From the NCBI GenBank assembly GCA_023254015.1, contig JALQYS010000031.1, positions 1-11,774 on the forward strand: a DNA stretch of 11,774 bases, read 5' to 3'. Positions 1-5,594 of the stretch are shown here, piece after piece. The number at the start of each line of letters is the position of its first letter. The stretch's first letter is position 1. The translations under genes and the position numbers were made by a program. The notes under the pieces are model-generated. The model was not told the origin of the DNA. It ran no database searches and saw nothing but the letters and a program-made list of their open reading frames with translations. This DNA comes from Paracoccaceae bacterium (lineage in GTDB: Bacteria; Pseudomonadota; Alphaproteobacteria; Rhodobacterales; Rhodobacteraceae).

Positions 1-138
1 CACCTGGCTGGCATGAAGGACTCCAAGATCATCGTCGCCATCAACAAGGACGAAGAGGCCCCGATCTTCCAGGTGGCCGACTATGGCCTGGTCGCTGACC
101 TCTTCACTGCCGTCCCGGACCTGACCGGCAAGCTCTGA
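1..138 (+). CDS. etfA: Electron transfer flavoprotein alpha subunit, C-terminal 45 residues (5' end outside window)
   Basis: Frame 1 is open from the first base to a TGA at 136-138. The translation begins HLAGMKDSKIIVAINKD, continues EEAPIFQVADYGLVADLF and ends at TGKL. This is the conserved tail of the ETF alpha FAD-binding domain. ETF is a soluble FAD-containing alpha/beta heterodimer that collects electrons from acyl-CoA and related dehydrogenases and passes them to ETF:ubiquinone oxidoreductase in the membrane. Only the end is present, so FAD contacts further upstream cannot be checked. A palindrome and a hairpin terminator follow within 65 bases. hbdA, a beta-oxidation gene usually found just downstream of etfA in related genera, lies about 4.5 kb further on. 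Confidence 0.93.
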   Translation, partial: HLAGMKDSKIIVAINKDEEAPIFQVADYGLVADLFTAVPDLTGKL

Positions 139-141
139 TCC

Positions 142-169
142 GTAGGATGGGCAATATTGCCCATCCTAC
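142..169. repeat. Perfect 28-bp palindrome without loop, probable dispersed intergenic repeat
   Basis: The left arm GTAGGATGGGCAAT (142-155) is followed directly by its exact reverse complement ATTGCCCATCCTAC (156-169). It starts three bases after the etfA stop. A perfect palindrome with no loop and no T-tract is not a typical terminator. GTAGGATGGGC-type palindromes resemble dispersed REP-like intergenic repeats found in many proteobacteria; that resemblance is from memory and not tested. In RNA it would form a stem with a loop of at least four bases and could protect the etf transcript's 3' end. Confidence 0.7.
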
Positions 170-174
170 CCCTG

Positions 175-200
175 AAAGGGCGCCCCAACGGGCGCCCTTT
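175..200. terminator. Bidirectional Rho-independent terminator between etfA and the LysR gene
   Basis: The arms AAAGGGCGCCC (175-185) and GGGCGCCCTTT (190-200) are perfect 11-bp complements around a 4-base loop, CAAC. The A-rich left edge and T-rich right edge give a short U-tract in either direction. It lies between the convergent ends of etfA (stop at 138) and the LysR gene (stop at 202-204), so it most likely stops transcription from both sides. Confidence 0.8.
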
Positions 201-201
201 G

Positions 202-1137
202 TCATGCGGACGGCATGGTCAGGCCCGGAACACTGGCCTCGGTGACCGCCTCTCGGCAATGATGCACAAAAGCCGAGATCGTCAGAACACTCTCGGCACC
301 CTTTGCCATCACCACTCCCAGCGCCATCGGCTTGACCGGCCCGACCAGTGGCACATAGCGCAGGCGACGCCCATCGGGGGCCAGATCGTTCAATGGGCGG
401 ATGTTGGCGATCGAATAGCCATAGCCATTGGCCACCAGCGAGCGCATCACCGCCATGTCGCGCGTCCGCTCGGCGATCAGCGGCTTCAGATCGGCACGAC
501 GGAAAAACGACAGGAAGTAATCGGCGCTCAGCGGCAGGTCCAGAAGCACCATTGGATGGTCCTTCAGCATCGCCGCCGTTACCTGCGGCATCTCGGCCAG
601 AGGATGGCCTTCGGGGAACAGGACATAGGGCGGCAGTCTGACAAGCGGAACAAAGACCAGATCCTCGGGGATCGCCAGGTCATAGGTCAGCGCGACATCA
701 ATTTCGCCGCCACGCAGGCTGTCGAAAATCTGCTGCTGGTTCATCTCGAACTGACGAATACGCACCTGCGGGTTCTTGTCCTCGAACCCCCGGCGCAGTT
801 GCGGCACAAGGATCTGGGCAAAGGTCAGCAGGCAACCGACCGAGAGGCTGCCCCGAACCTGCCCCGAAATGTCGCCCACCAGCCGGTTCATCGCCTCGGC
901 CTCGGCCAGAACCTGACCGGCCCTGGCCATCAGCTGCCGTCCGGCCTGCGTCAAGGCCAGCCCCCGCGCATGGTGGCGCACGAAAAGCTGGAGGCCAAAG
1001 TCGGCCTCCAGCTGGGCGATGGCCGCCGAAATCGACGGTGCCGAGACATGCATCTTTTCCGAGGCAAGCGTCACCGACCCAGCCTCGCCGACAGCGACGA
1101 AATACTCCAGCTGCCGAAGGGTAAAGCGCAGCGGCAT
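202..1137 (-). CDS. LysR-family transcriptional regulator
   Basis: The protein has 311 residues, normal for LysR regulators. The N-terminal winged helix-turn-helix spans about residues 5-63 (LRQLEYFVAVGEAGSVTLAS, then SAPSISAAIAQLE and LTQAGRQL). A linker helix follows, then a periplasmic-binding-protein-like effector domain from about residue 95 to the end. These regulators bind DNA as tetramers and respond to a small-molecule inducer, often a substrate or product of the genes they control. The gene is last in the minus-strand operon, six bases after the DUF1028 stop. The ATG at 1137 has no good Shine-Dalgarno sequence, which suggests coupling to the upstream gene. A LysR gene at the end of the operon implies autoregulation together with the enzymes; the palindrome at 3622-3650 is the best operator candidate. 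The inducer is unknown. Confidence 0.93.
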   Translation of the reverse strand: MPLRFTLRQLEYFVAVGEAGSVTLASEKMHVSAPSISAAIAQLEADFGLQLFVRHHARGLALTQAGRQLMARAGQVLAEAEAMNRLVGDISGQVRGSLSVGCLLTFAQILVPQLRRGFEDKNPQVRIRQFEMNQQQIFDSLRGGEIDVALTYDLAIPEDLVFVPLVRLPPYVLFPEGHPLAEMPQVTAAMLKDHPMVLLDLPLSADYFLSFFRRADLKPLIAERTRDMAVMRSLVANGYGYSIANIRPLNDLAPDGRRLRYVPLVGPVKPMALGVVMAKGAESVLTISAFVHHCREAVTEASVPGLTMPSA

Positions 1138-1143
1138 CGGCGG

Positions 1144-1818
1144 TTATTCGTCGCCCGGAACGCCGTAAGAGGGCGCCTCGCGCGGGTCCAGCGCGCGTTG
1201 GACATAGGCGCCAAGCTGAGGCTTGTAGATATCCCACAGCTCGGCCAACGCCTCGATCGGGCAATCCTCGGTCCAGTCAACGCGCAGATCGGCCACCGGC
1301 CAATCAACCTTGTCGACCAGCCGCAACCCGGCGGAATGCACGGGCCCCGCTTCGCCGCCCGCGGCCACACCGGCGCGCATGGCAGCGATCAGCCGGTCAC
1401 CCAGGTGGCCTTTCGCCGACAGGAACCCATCCACGATCGCCTGCGGAACGCCGGAGTTCGCCAGCAGGTTCCCCCCCGAGGCCACGTCCGGCCCCTGCGC
1501 CTCGGCCCAGATGCCAAGCGCCCTGGCCCCCGAATGGATCGCCGCGCGGCCCTGCCCATCCACCACCAACACCTGCCGATAGTCGATGAAGCTGCCAGTG
1601 CGGCGAATCTCGGCGATGGTTTCGGGCGCCGACAGACCCTTCTGCATCAGGTCCAGCCCCAGCGGCCCCAGCCGGGGGTCGGTGATGTTCTGGCTGGCAA
1701 CGGCCCCCACCCCCGCCCGCGCAAAGGCGCAACGCGCCGCAACGGCGGGCGAAGAGGACGAGATGGCCACCCCGAACATGCCGGTCTCGGCGCAGCGCGC
1801 GACAAGCGAAAAGGTCAT
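1144..1818 (-). CDS. DUF1028 family protein (Ntn-hydrolase-like), function unknown
   Basis: The 224-residue protein opens MTFSLVARCAETGMFGVA and continues ISSSSPAVAARCAFARAGVG. This is the hallmark start of DUF1028, followed by the family's ASQNITDPRLGPLGLDLM and ASGGNLLAN segments. From memory, the family is grouped with Ntn-hydrolase folds, which use the residue after the initiator Met as nucleophile. Thr2 here fits that idea, but catalysis is not demonstrated. No signal peptide or membrane segment is visible, so it should be cytoplasmic. The ATG at 1818 comes four bases after the Rid stop codon, so translation is probably coupled. DUF1028 genes often travel with Rid-family and flavin oxidoreductase genes, suggesting amide or amine catabolism, but no substrate can be given. 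Confidence 0.88.
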   Translation of the reverse strand: MTFSLVARCAETGMFGVAISSSSPAVAARCAFARAGVGAVASQNITDPRLGPLGLDLMQKGLSAPETIAEIRRTGSFIDYRQVLVVDGQGRAAIHSGARALGIWAEAQGPDVASGGNLLANSGVPQAIVDGFLSAKGHLGDRLIAAMRAGVAAGGEAGPVHSAGLRLVDKVDWPVADLRVDWTEDCPIEALAELWDIYKPQLGAYVQRALDPREAPSYGVPGDE

Positions 1819-1822
1819 GCGC

Positions 1823-2239
1823 TCAATCCGGAATGACGGCGGTGCCGTCGATTTCCACCAGCCAGTTCGGCCGGGCCAAGGCGTTGACCACCAGCCCGGT
1901 GGAGACTGGATGCACGCCCTTCAGATATTCGCCCATGGTGCGATAGACAGCCTCGCGGTGGCGCACGTCGGTGATATAGACCACCACCTTCACCAGATGC
2001 TCCATCTGGCCGCCGCATTCCTCGATCAATTGCTTGATGTTCTGCATGACCTTGTGGGTCTGCTCCACCGGATCGTGGCTGCCGATGTCCTTGGCATCGT
2101 CCAGATTCTGCGGGCACTGGCCGCGCAAGTAGATCGTGCGGCCCCCGGTGGTGACAACGGCCTGACACAGGTCATTGTCCAGCTTCTGTTCGGGGTAGGT
2201 GTCCTTGGTGTTGAACTTGCGGTGGCGATAGTGCGCCAT
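1823..2239 (-). CDS. RidA/YjgF/YER057c family protein lacking the catalytic arginine
   Basis: The protein has 138 residues. The reading frame extends further upstream, but the ATG at 2239 is preferred because AGGAG (complement of 2246-2250) sits six bases before it and the homologous part starts there. Visible Rid elements are IYLRGQCPQ (37-45), the central EQTHKVMQNIKQLIEECGG helix, VVVYITD (85-91) and the C-terminal strand LVEIDGTAVI. Canonical RidA proteins are trimeric and hydrolyse reactive enamines/imines from PLP and flavin enzymes. The active-site Arg lies in a Pro-Ala-Arg-Ser segment; here the matching segment is HPVSTG (110-115), with Ser113 at the Arg position. This resembles the Rid4-Rid7 subfamilies, which lack that Arg and showed no imine deaminase activity. 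It sits between the flavoenzyme and DUF1028 genes, so it probably acts on their intermediates by another chemistry. Confidence 0.9.
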   Translation of the reverse strand: MAHYRHRKFNTKDTYPEQKLDNDLCQAVVTTGGRTIYLRGQCPQNLDDAKDIGSHDPVEQTHKVMQNIKQLIEECGGQMEHLVKVVVYITDVRHREAVYRTMGEYLKGVHPVSTGLVVNALARPNWLVEIDGTAVIPD

Positions 2240-2294
2240 GGTCGTCTCCTGATCCTGTTTTCCTGACCCTGCCTGCACAGGGCGGCAATGGCAA

Positions 2295-3545
2295 TCAGCC
2301 CTTGCGATAGTCTTGATACTTGCGCTGGGTGGCGATGTGGTCAGCCACATGGCGCGCGTCATGCCAGACCCCCCAGATGAAGATCGATCCCCGCCGCGAC
2401 AGCCAGGGCAGACCGACGAAATAAATCCCGGGCTCAGCCGAGACCCCGCGCTGGTGCTTGGGCTTGCCCTTGGCATCCAGCGCGCCGGAGGGCAGCCAGC
2501 TGAAATCAGTGGCGTAGCCCGTGGCCCAGATGATCGAGGTGATCCCCGCCGCAGCAAGGTCAAGCTCCAGCACCGGATGGGTCATGCAGTCCGGATCAGG
2601 CAGAACGCGCCGCGCCTCGGGCTCTTCGGGCAGGTCGGCACCGTTCCGGCGCACCCAGTCATCAGCCGCATCCAGAAGCCCGAACAGGTTCTCATCGCCA
2701 AGCCGGATGTTTTCACACAAGTTGTTCGCAAAATGCACCACGCCGCCATCAAACGCCTCGGTCAGGCCGGTCAGCGTGATGCCCTGATGCGCCAACTCAC
2801 GGAAATCAATGGTCTTTCCACCATAGGCACCGCTGACGGCAATCGTCACATGCTCGCGGCCCGGCTGAACCGTCTCCAGGTCCCAAAGGCCCAGAACACC
2901 CAACCACCAGACGAAATCGCGACCACGATAGGCGCGCGGCGGGCGGTCATGCGCACCGACCGAGAGGTAAACCTTGCGACCGGCGCGGTTCAATTCGTCT
3001 GCAATCTGCACGCCCGACGACCCGGCACCCACCACCAGAACCGCGCCTTCCGGCAATTGCTGTGGATTGTGGTAGCCAGCGGAATGGATCTGGTAAAGAT
3101 CCGTTCCCTTGGGGGCAATCGGCGGGATCTGCGGCTTTTGGAACGGTCCGGTCGCCGAGACGATGCGATTGGCCTCAACCACCCCCTCGGAGGTTTCGAC
3201 AATGAAACCGGGCGCCCCCTCGCGCCGGGTGACCTTCCTGACCTCGACCCCACAACGGATGGGGGCGTTGAATTTCTTCGCATAGGCCTCGAAGTAGTCG
3301 GCGATCTTTTCCTTGGGCACGAAATCGTCGGGGCCAAACCCTTCGAATTCCAGACCCGGGAAGCGGTCATGCCAGGCGGGGCCATTGGCCACCAGCGAAT
3401 CCCAGCGTTCCGACCGCCAGCGTTCCGCGATTCGGGCGCGCTCCAGAACCAGATGCGGCACCCCGGCGCGGCTGAGATGCTCGCTCATCGCCACACCTGC
3501 CTGACCGGCCCCGACCACCAGCGTATCAATCACGTCCCGACCCAT
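2295..3545 (-). CDS. FAD/NAD(P)H-dependent oxidoreductase, flavin-containing monooxygenase-like (CzcO type)
   Basis: The protein has 416 residues. The frame is open to 3659, but the ATG at 3545 is chosen because AGAGG (complement of 3552-3556) lies six bases upstream and only two residue positions precede the FAD-binding strand. Two Rossmann dinucleotide motifs are visible: GAGQAG (12-17, FAD) and GAGSSG (173-178, NADPH). Also present are ATGPFQKPQIP (131-141), a partial monooxygenase fingerprint with His154 and Tyr158 in IHSAGYHNP, and the late ATGY motif (341-344). Such single-component enzymes use NADPH and O2 to hydroxylate or Baeyer-Villiger-oxidise amines, sulfides or ketones. It is the first gene of the operon, 55 bases before the Rid gene. 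A pure oxidoreductase role is possible. The substrate is unknown. Confidence 0.9.
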   Translation of the reverse strand: MGRDVIDTLVVGAGQAGVAMSEHLSRAGVPHLVLERARIAERWRSERWDSLVANGPAWHDRFPGLEFEGFGPDDFVPKEKIADYFEAYAKKFNAPIRCGVEVRKVTRREGAPGFIVETSEGVVEANRIVSATGPFQKPQIPPIAPKGTDLYQIHSAGYHNPQQLPEGAVLVVGAGSSGVQIADELNRAGRKVYLSVGAHDRPPRAYRGRDFVWWLGVLGLWDLETVQPGREHVTIAVSGAYGGKTIDFRELAHQGITLTGLTEAFDGGVVHFANNLCENIRLGDENLFGLLDAADDWVRRNGADLPEEPEARRVLPDPDCMTHPVLELDLAAAGITSIIWATGYATDFSWLPSGALDAKGKPKHQRGVSAEPGIYFVGLPWLSRRGSIFIWGVWHDARHVADHIATQRKYQDYRKG

Positions 3546-3621
3546 GCCGATCCTCTTTGCTTGTCTTTCCGCCGCACAAAATCCTTCATTCGTTAACTTG
3601 GGGAAACAAGAAGATTCGCAT

Positions 3622-3650
3622 CCACTGATTAGGAAATGACTAATCAGTGG
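3622..3650. promoter_or_regulatory. Perfect 11-bp inverted repeat; candidate LysR operator or terminator
   Basis: The arms CCACTGATTAG (3622-3632) and CTAATCAGTGG (3640-3650) flank a 7-base spacer. The inner part carries T3630, eleven bases, then A3642, which matches the T-N11-A core of LysR-type binding sites. It is centred about 90 bases upstream of the flavoenzyme start, where an operator would be expected. It also begins six bases past the DUF6473 stop, so it could form a terminator hairpin, although no strong U-tract follows directly on the minus strand. I see no convincing -10/-35 pair between it and the gene start at 3545. Confidence 0.55.
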
Positions 3651-3655
3651 GCCGG

Positions 3656-4483
3656 TCACAACAGCCTTTGCAGGACCGGCGTCAGCCGTCTGGCCAACTC
3701 ATAATGCACCGCAGGGCCGGGCAGAGATGCCGCCGCCGGCGCATCCAGCGGGCCAAAGGCCATGCCCTCGGCCCCCTTTTCGCGCGCCGCGGCCGAGGGA
3801 ATCATCTCGACATAGGTGGTGGCCAGCGGGCGCACGGCGGCGATCATCTCGGCGTCGATCAGCATCGGCTCCACCGACAGGTTCGCCCGGCGCCCCGGAG
3901 CAGGCGGCGGCCCCTCGGCCAGCCACAGCAGGACCGTCGGACAGGGCAAGGCCTGAAGAAGCGCCTGCATCCGCAGGACCCAGGCCGCACGCAATTCCTC
4001 GGCCAGCACTTCGAAACGATCGGCTGAATGGCGCTGAAGAACATGCAGAAGATGCCGGGTAAAGCTGAACTCGGTAAAGTCGACCTGACGGAACAGCTTG
4101 CGCAGCAACGGCGAGGGAGAGGTGAAGCGGTCATTGCGGCGCGGATGCACCGCATAATAGCGGTTCGTCAGGTTCTGGGCCCCGGTCACCTGCACCACAC
4201 AGGCCCGCGCGCCACCGGCCAAGGCGAGAATCTCCTTGTCCCGCAAGAAGGCCTCTGGCCCGGCGTTGATGCAGCCAAGATTGGCCACCTGCACCTCGAT
4301 CATGTCCTCCAGCAGTTCCGGAAAAGGAACCGGGATGAACTTGCCATAAGTCTCTGTGCCGCCCAGACAGGCAACATAAGGTTCAGTCACATCACATTTC
4401 GGACCGCGAAAATGCAGTCGCGACGCGCCATAGCTGCATGGCGCATAGTCGAGCGTCCCCGCGCCCGGAAAGGCATAGGCCAT
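3656..4483 (-). CDS. DUF6473 family protein, possibly SGNH-hydrolase-like
   Basis: The protein has 275 residues from the ATG at 4483 (MAYAFPGAGTLDYAPCSYG). A GTG seven codons upstream is possible, but the MAY start matches what I recall of the family. Neither start has a clear Shine-Dalgarno sequence. Recognisable blocks are SRLHFRGPK, LGGTETYGKF (40-49), VANLGCINAG (66-75), VVQVTGAQNLTNRYY (96-110), HPRRNDRF and VDFTEFSFTRH. The function is unknown; the family is mostly rhodobacterial. The order of blocks resembles SGNH/GDSL enzymes: GDSxTxG as GGTETYG, NxGxxG as NLGCINAG, GxND as GAQN, and a late His (His260). The usual Ser and Asp would be replaced. No signal peptide or membrane helix is seen. 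The gene is divergent from hbdA and followed by a palindrome that separates it from the flavoenzyme operon. Confidence 0.82.
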   Translation of the reverse strand: MAYAFPGAGTLDYAPCSYGASRLHFRGPKCDVTEPYVACLGGTETYGKFIPVPFPELLEDMIEVQVANLGCINAGPEAFLRDKEILALAGGARACVVQVTGAQNLTNRYYAVHPRRNDRFTSPSPLLRKLFRQVDFTEFSFTRHLLHVLQRHSADRFEVLAEELRAAWVLRMQALLQALPCPTVLLWLAEGPPPAPGRRANLSVEPMLIDAEMIAAVRPLATTYVEMIPSAAAREKGAEGMAFGPLDAPAAASLPGPAVHYELARRLTPVLQRLL

Positions 4484-4547
4484 CACACACCCGTATTGTT
4501 TCACACCCGGGATCAGAATTGCCGATTCCCGTTACCAAGCCGCTAAA

Positions 4548-4584
4548 CTTTGCATTTGCTGCAAAGGCCATGAGTTTTGCTGCA
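4548..4584. promoter_or_regulatory. TTTGCA-type repeats upstream of hbdA, candidate operator
   Basis: CTTTGCA (4548-4554) and TGCAAAG (4560-4566) form an inverted repeat with a 5-base spacer. In addition, the nonamer TTTGCTGCA occurs at 4555-4563 and again at 4576-4584, exactly 21 bases apart, about two helical turns, so proteins bound there would face the same side. Similar TTTGC/GCAAA and CTGC/GCAG motifs are known for acyl-CoA or polyhydroxyalkanoate regulators (RamB/ScfR-like, PhaR) in related bacteria. Assigning one of these is inference. The repeats lie between DUF6473 and hbdA and could control either. Confidence 0.45.
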
Positions 4585-4585
4585 C

Positions 4586-4615
4586 TTGCCCCCGACCTTG
4601 CCGCCGGCCTATGGT
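4586..4615 (+). promoter_or_regulatory. Weak candidate promoter for hbdA
   Basis: TTGCCC (4586-4591) and TATGGT (4610-4615) are separated by 18 bases, giving a short leader before the ATG at 4641. The match to sigma-70 consensus is partial. The second TTTGCTGCA copy ends two bases before the -35 element, a usual position for an operator. The GC-rich background makes chance matches likely. Confidence 0.25.
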
Positions 4616-4640
4616 GGAGAGGTAAAACAGGGTGGGCAGC

Positions 4641-5516
4641 ATGGACATCAAGTCGGTCGGCATTGTGGGCGCGGGTCAGATGGGGAACGGGATTGCCCAT
4701 GTCTTTGCCCTTGCAGGCTATGATGTGTTGCTGAACGACATATCGGCCGATGGTCTGGAGCGTGCTGTCGCGACGATCGGGAAAAATCTGGAACGTCAGG
4801 CATCGCGCGGCAAGATCACCGAAGAGACCCGCGCCGCCGCCATGGCCCGGATCAAGACCACGCTGGCGCTGCCCGATCTTGGGCCGTGCGATCTGATCAT
4901 CGAGGCCGCGACCGAACGCGAGACCATCAAGAACCAGATTTTCGAGACGCTGGCGCCACATCTGGGGCCGCAGACCATCCTGACCTCGAACACCTCGTCG
5001 ATTTCGATCACCCGCCTTGCGTCACGCACCGACAGGCCCGAGCGGTTCATGGGCTTTCATTTCATGAACCCCGTGCCGGTGATGCAACTGGTGGAACTGA
5101 TCCGCGGCATCGCCACGAATGCCGAGACCTATGACACGCTGCTGGCCGTCGTTGGCACATTGGGCAAGACGGCAGCCAGCGCCGAAGACTACCCGGCCTT
5201 CATCGTGAACCGCATCCTGATTCCGATGATCAACGAGGCGGTCTATGCGCTCTATGAGGGTGTCGGCAACGTGCAGTCGATCGATCAGGCGCTGAAACTG
5301 GGCGCCAACCACCCGATGGGGCCGCTGGAACTGGCCGATTTCATCGGGCTGGACACCTGCCTTGCCATCATGAACGTGCTGCACGAAGGGCTGGCAGATA
5401 CCAAGTATCGCCCCTGCCCCTTGCTGACCAAATATGTCGAGGCGGGCTGGCTGGGCCGCAAGACCCAGCGCGGGTTTTACGATTACCGGGGCGAAACGCC
5501 CGTGCCTACCCGCTGA
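4641..5516 (+). CDS. hbdA: 3-hydroxybutyryl-CoA dehydrogenase
   Basis: This 291-residue enzyme oxidises (S)-3-hydroxyacyl-CoA to 3-ketoacyl-CoA, or the reverse, with NAD(P) in the cytoplasm, in beta-oxidation and short-chain acyl-CoA metabolism. The N-terminal Rossmann domain has GAGQMGNG (10-17) and an acidic Asp33 after beta-2. The C-terminal helical domain carries GANHPMGPLELADFIGLD (221-238). The catalytic set of the family is in place: Ser119 in SNTSS, His140 in GFHFMNPVPVM, Glu152 in LVELIRG and Asn190 in IVNRILIPM. The ATG at 4641 is preferred over a GTG at 4632 because an AGGGTGG element precedes it and homologues start with M-[DE]-I-K. Length equals the family norm. It is monocistronic here, convergent with the acyltransferase gene, and functionally tied to the etfA end at the left edge. 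Confidence 0.96.
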   Translation: MDIKSVGIVGAGQMGNGIAHVFALAGYDVLLNDISADGLERAVATIGKNLERQASRGKITEETRAAAMARIKTTLALPDLGPCDLIIEAATERETIKNQIFETLAPHLGPQTILTSNTSSISITRLASRTDRPERFMGFHFMNPVPVMQLVELIRGIATNAETYDTLLAVVGTLGKTAASAEDYPAFIVNRILIPMINEAVYALYEGVGNVQSIDQALKLGANHPMGPLELADFIGLDTCLAIMNVLHEGLADTKYRPCPLLTKYVEAGWLGRKTQRGFYDYRGETPVPTR

Positions 5517-5522
5517 CCGCCG

Positions 5523-5589
5523 CCTCCTCGTGCGCTTCGCTTCTCGTCGGGGGCTAACCCCGACGAGCGTCTGCAAGACGACGAGGAGG
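5523..5589. repeat. Multi-armed inverted repeat between convergent genes, possible terminator
   Basis: An outer stem pairs CCTCCTCGT (5523-5531) with ACGAGGAGG (5581-5589). Inside are three small hairpins: GCG-CTT-CGC (5532-5540), CTCGTCGGGG (5543-5552) with CCCCGACGAG (5558-5567) around GCTAA, and CGTCT-GCA-AGACG (5568-5580). The whole could fold as a cloverleaf-like cruciform. It fills almost the entire 78-bp gap between the hbdA stop (5516) and the acyltransferase stop (5595). No U-tract follows the central stem, so it is either a U-poor bidirectional terminator or a copy of a dispersed repeat. It is not a tRNA: I see no T-loop motif and no CCA-type acceptor layout. Confidence 0.7.
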
Positions 5590-5594
5590 GCGGG

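Noticed and set aside
157..1836. Long plus-strand open frame of 559 codons across the LysR and DUF1028 genes
   Set aside because: It is antisense to two well-recognised genes. The protein is rich in Arg, His, Gly and Pro with no family resemblance, as expected for a stop-poor shadow frame in GC-rich DNA.
2313..3596. Plus-strand open frame of 427 codons opposite the flavoenzyme gene
   Set aside because: Overlaps the whole conserved gene on the other strand and shows no recognisable domain.
3546..3621. Promoter TTGTTT-N17-AAGGAT on the minus strand for the flavoenzyme operon
   Set aside because: The -10 matches only three of six consensus bases, and other alignments in this AT-richer patch are equally poor.
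5523..5589. tRNA-like cloverleaf
   Set aside because: There are three arms and an outer stem, but no GTTC-type T-loop, no suitable anticodon loop of seven bases and wrong arm sizes.
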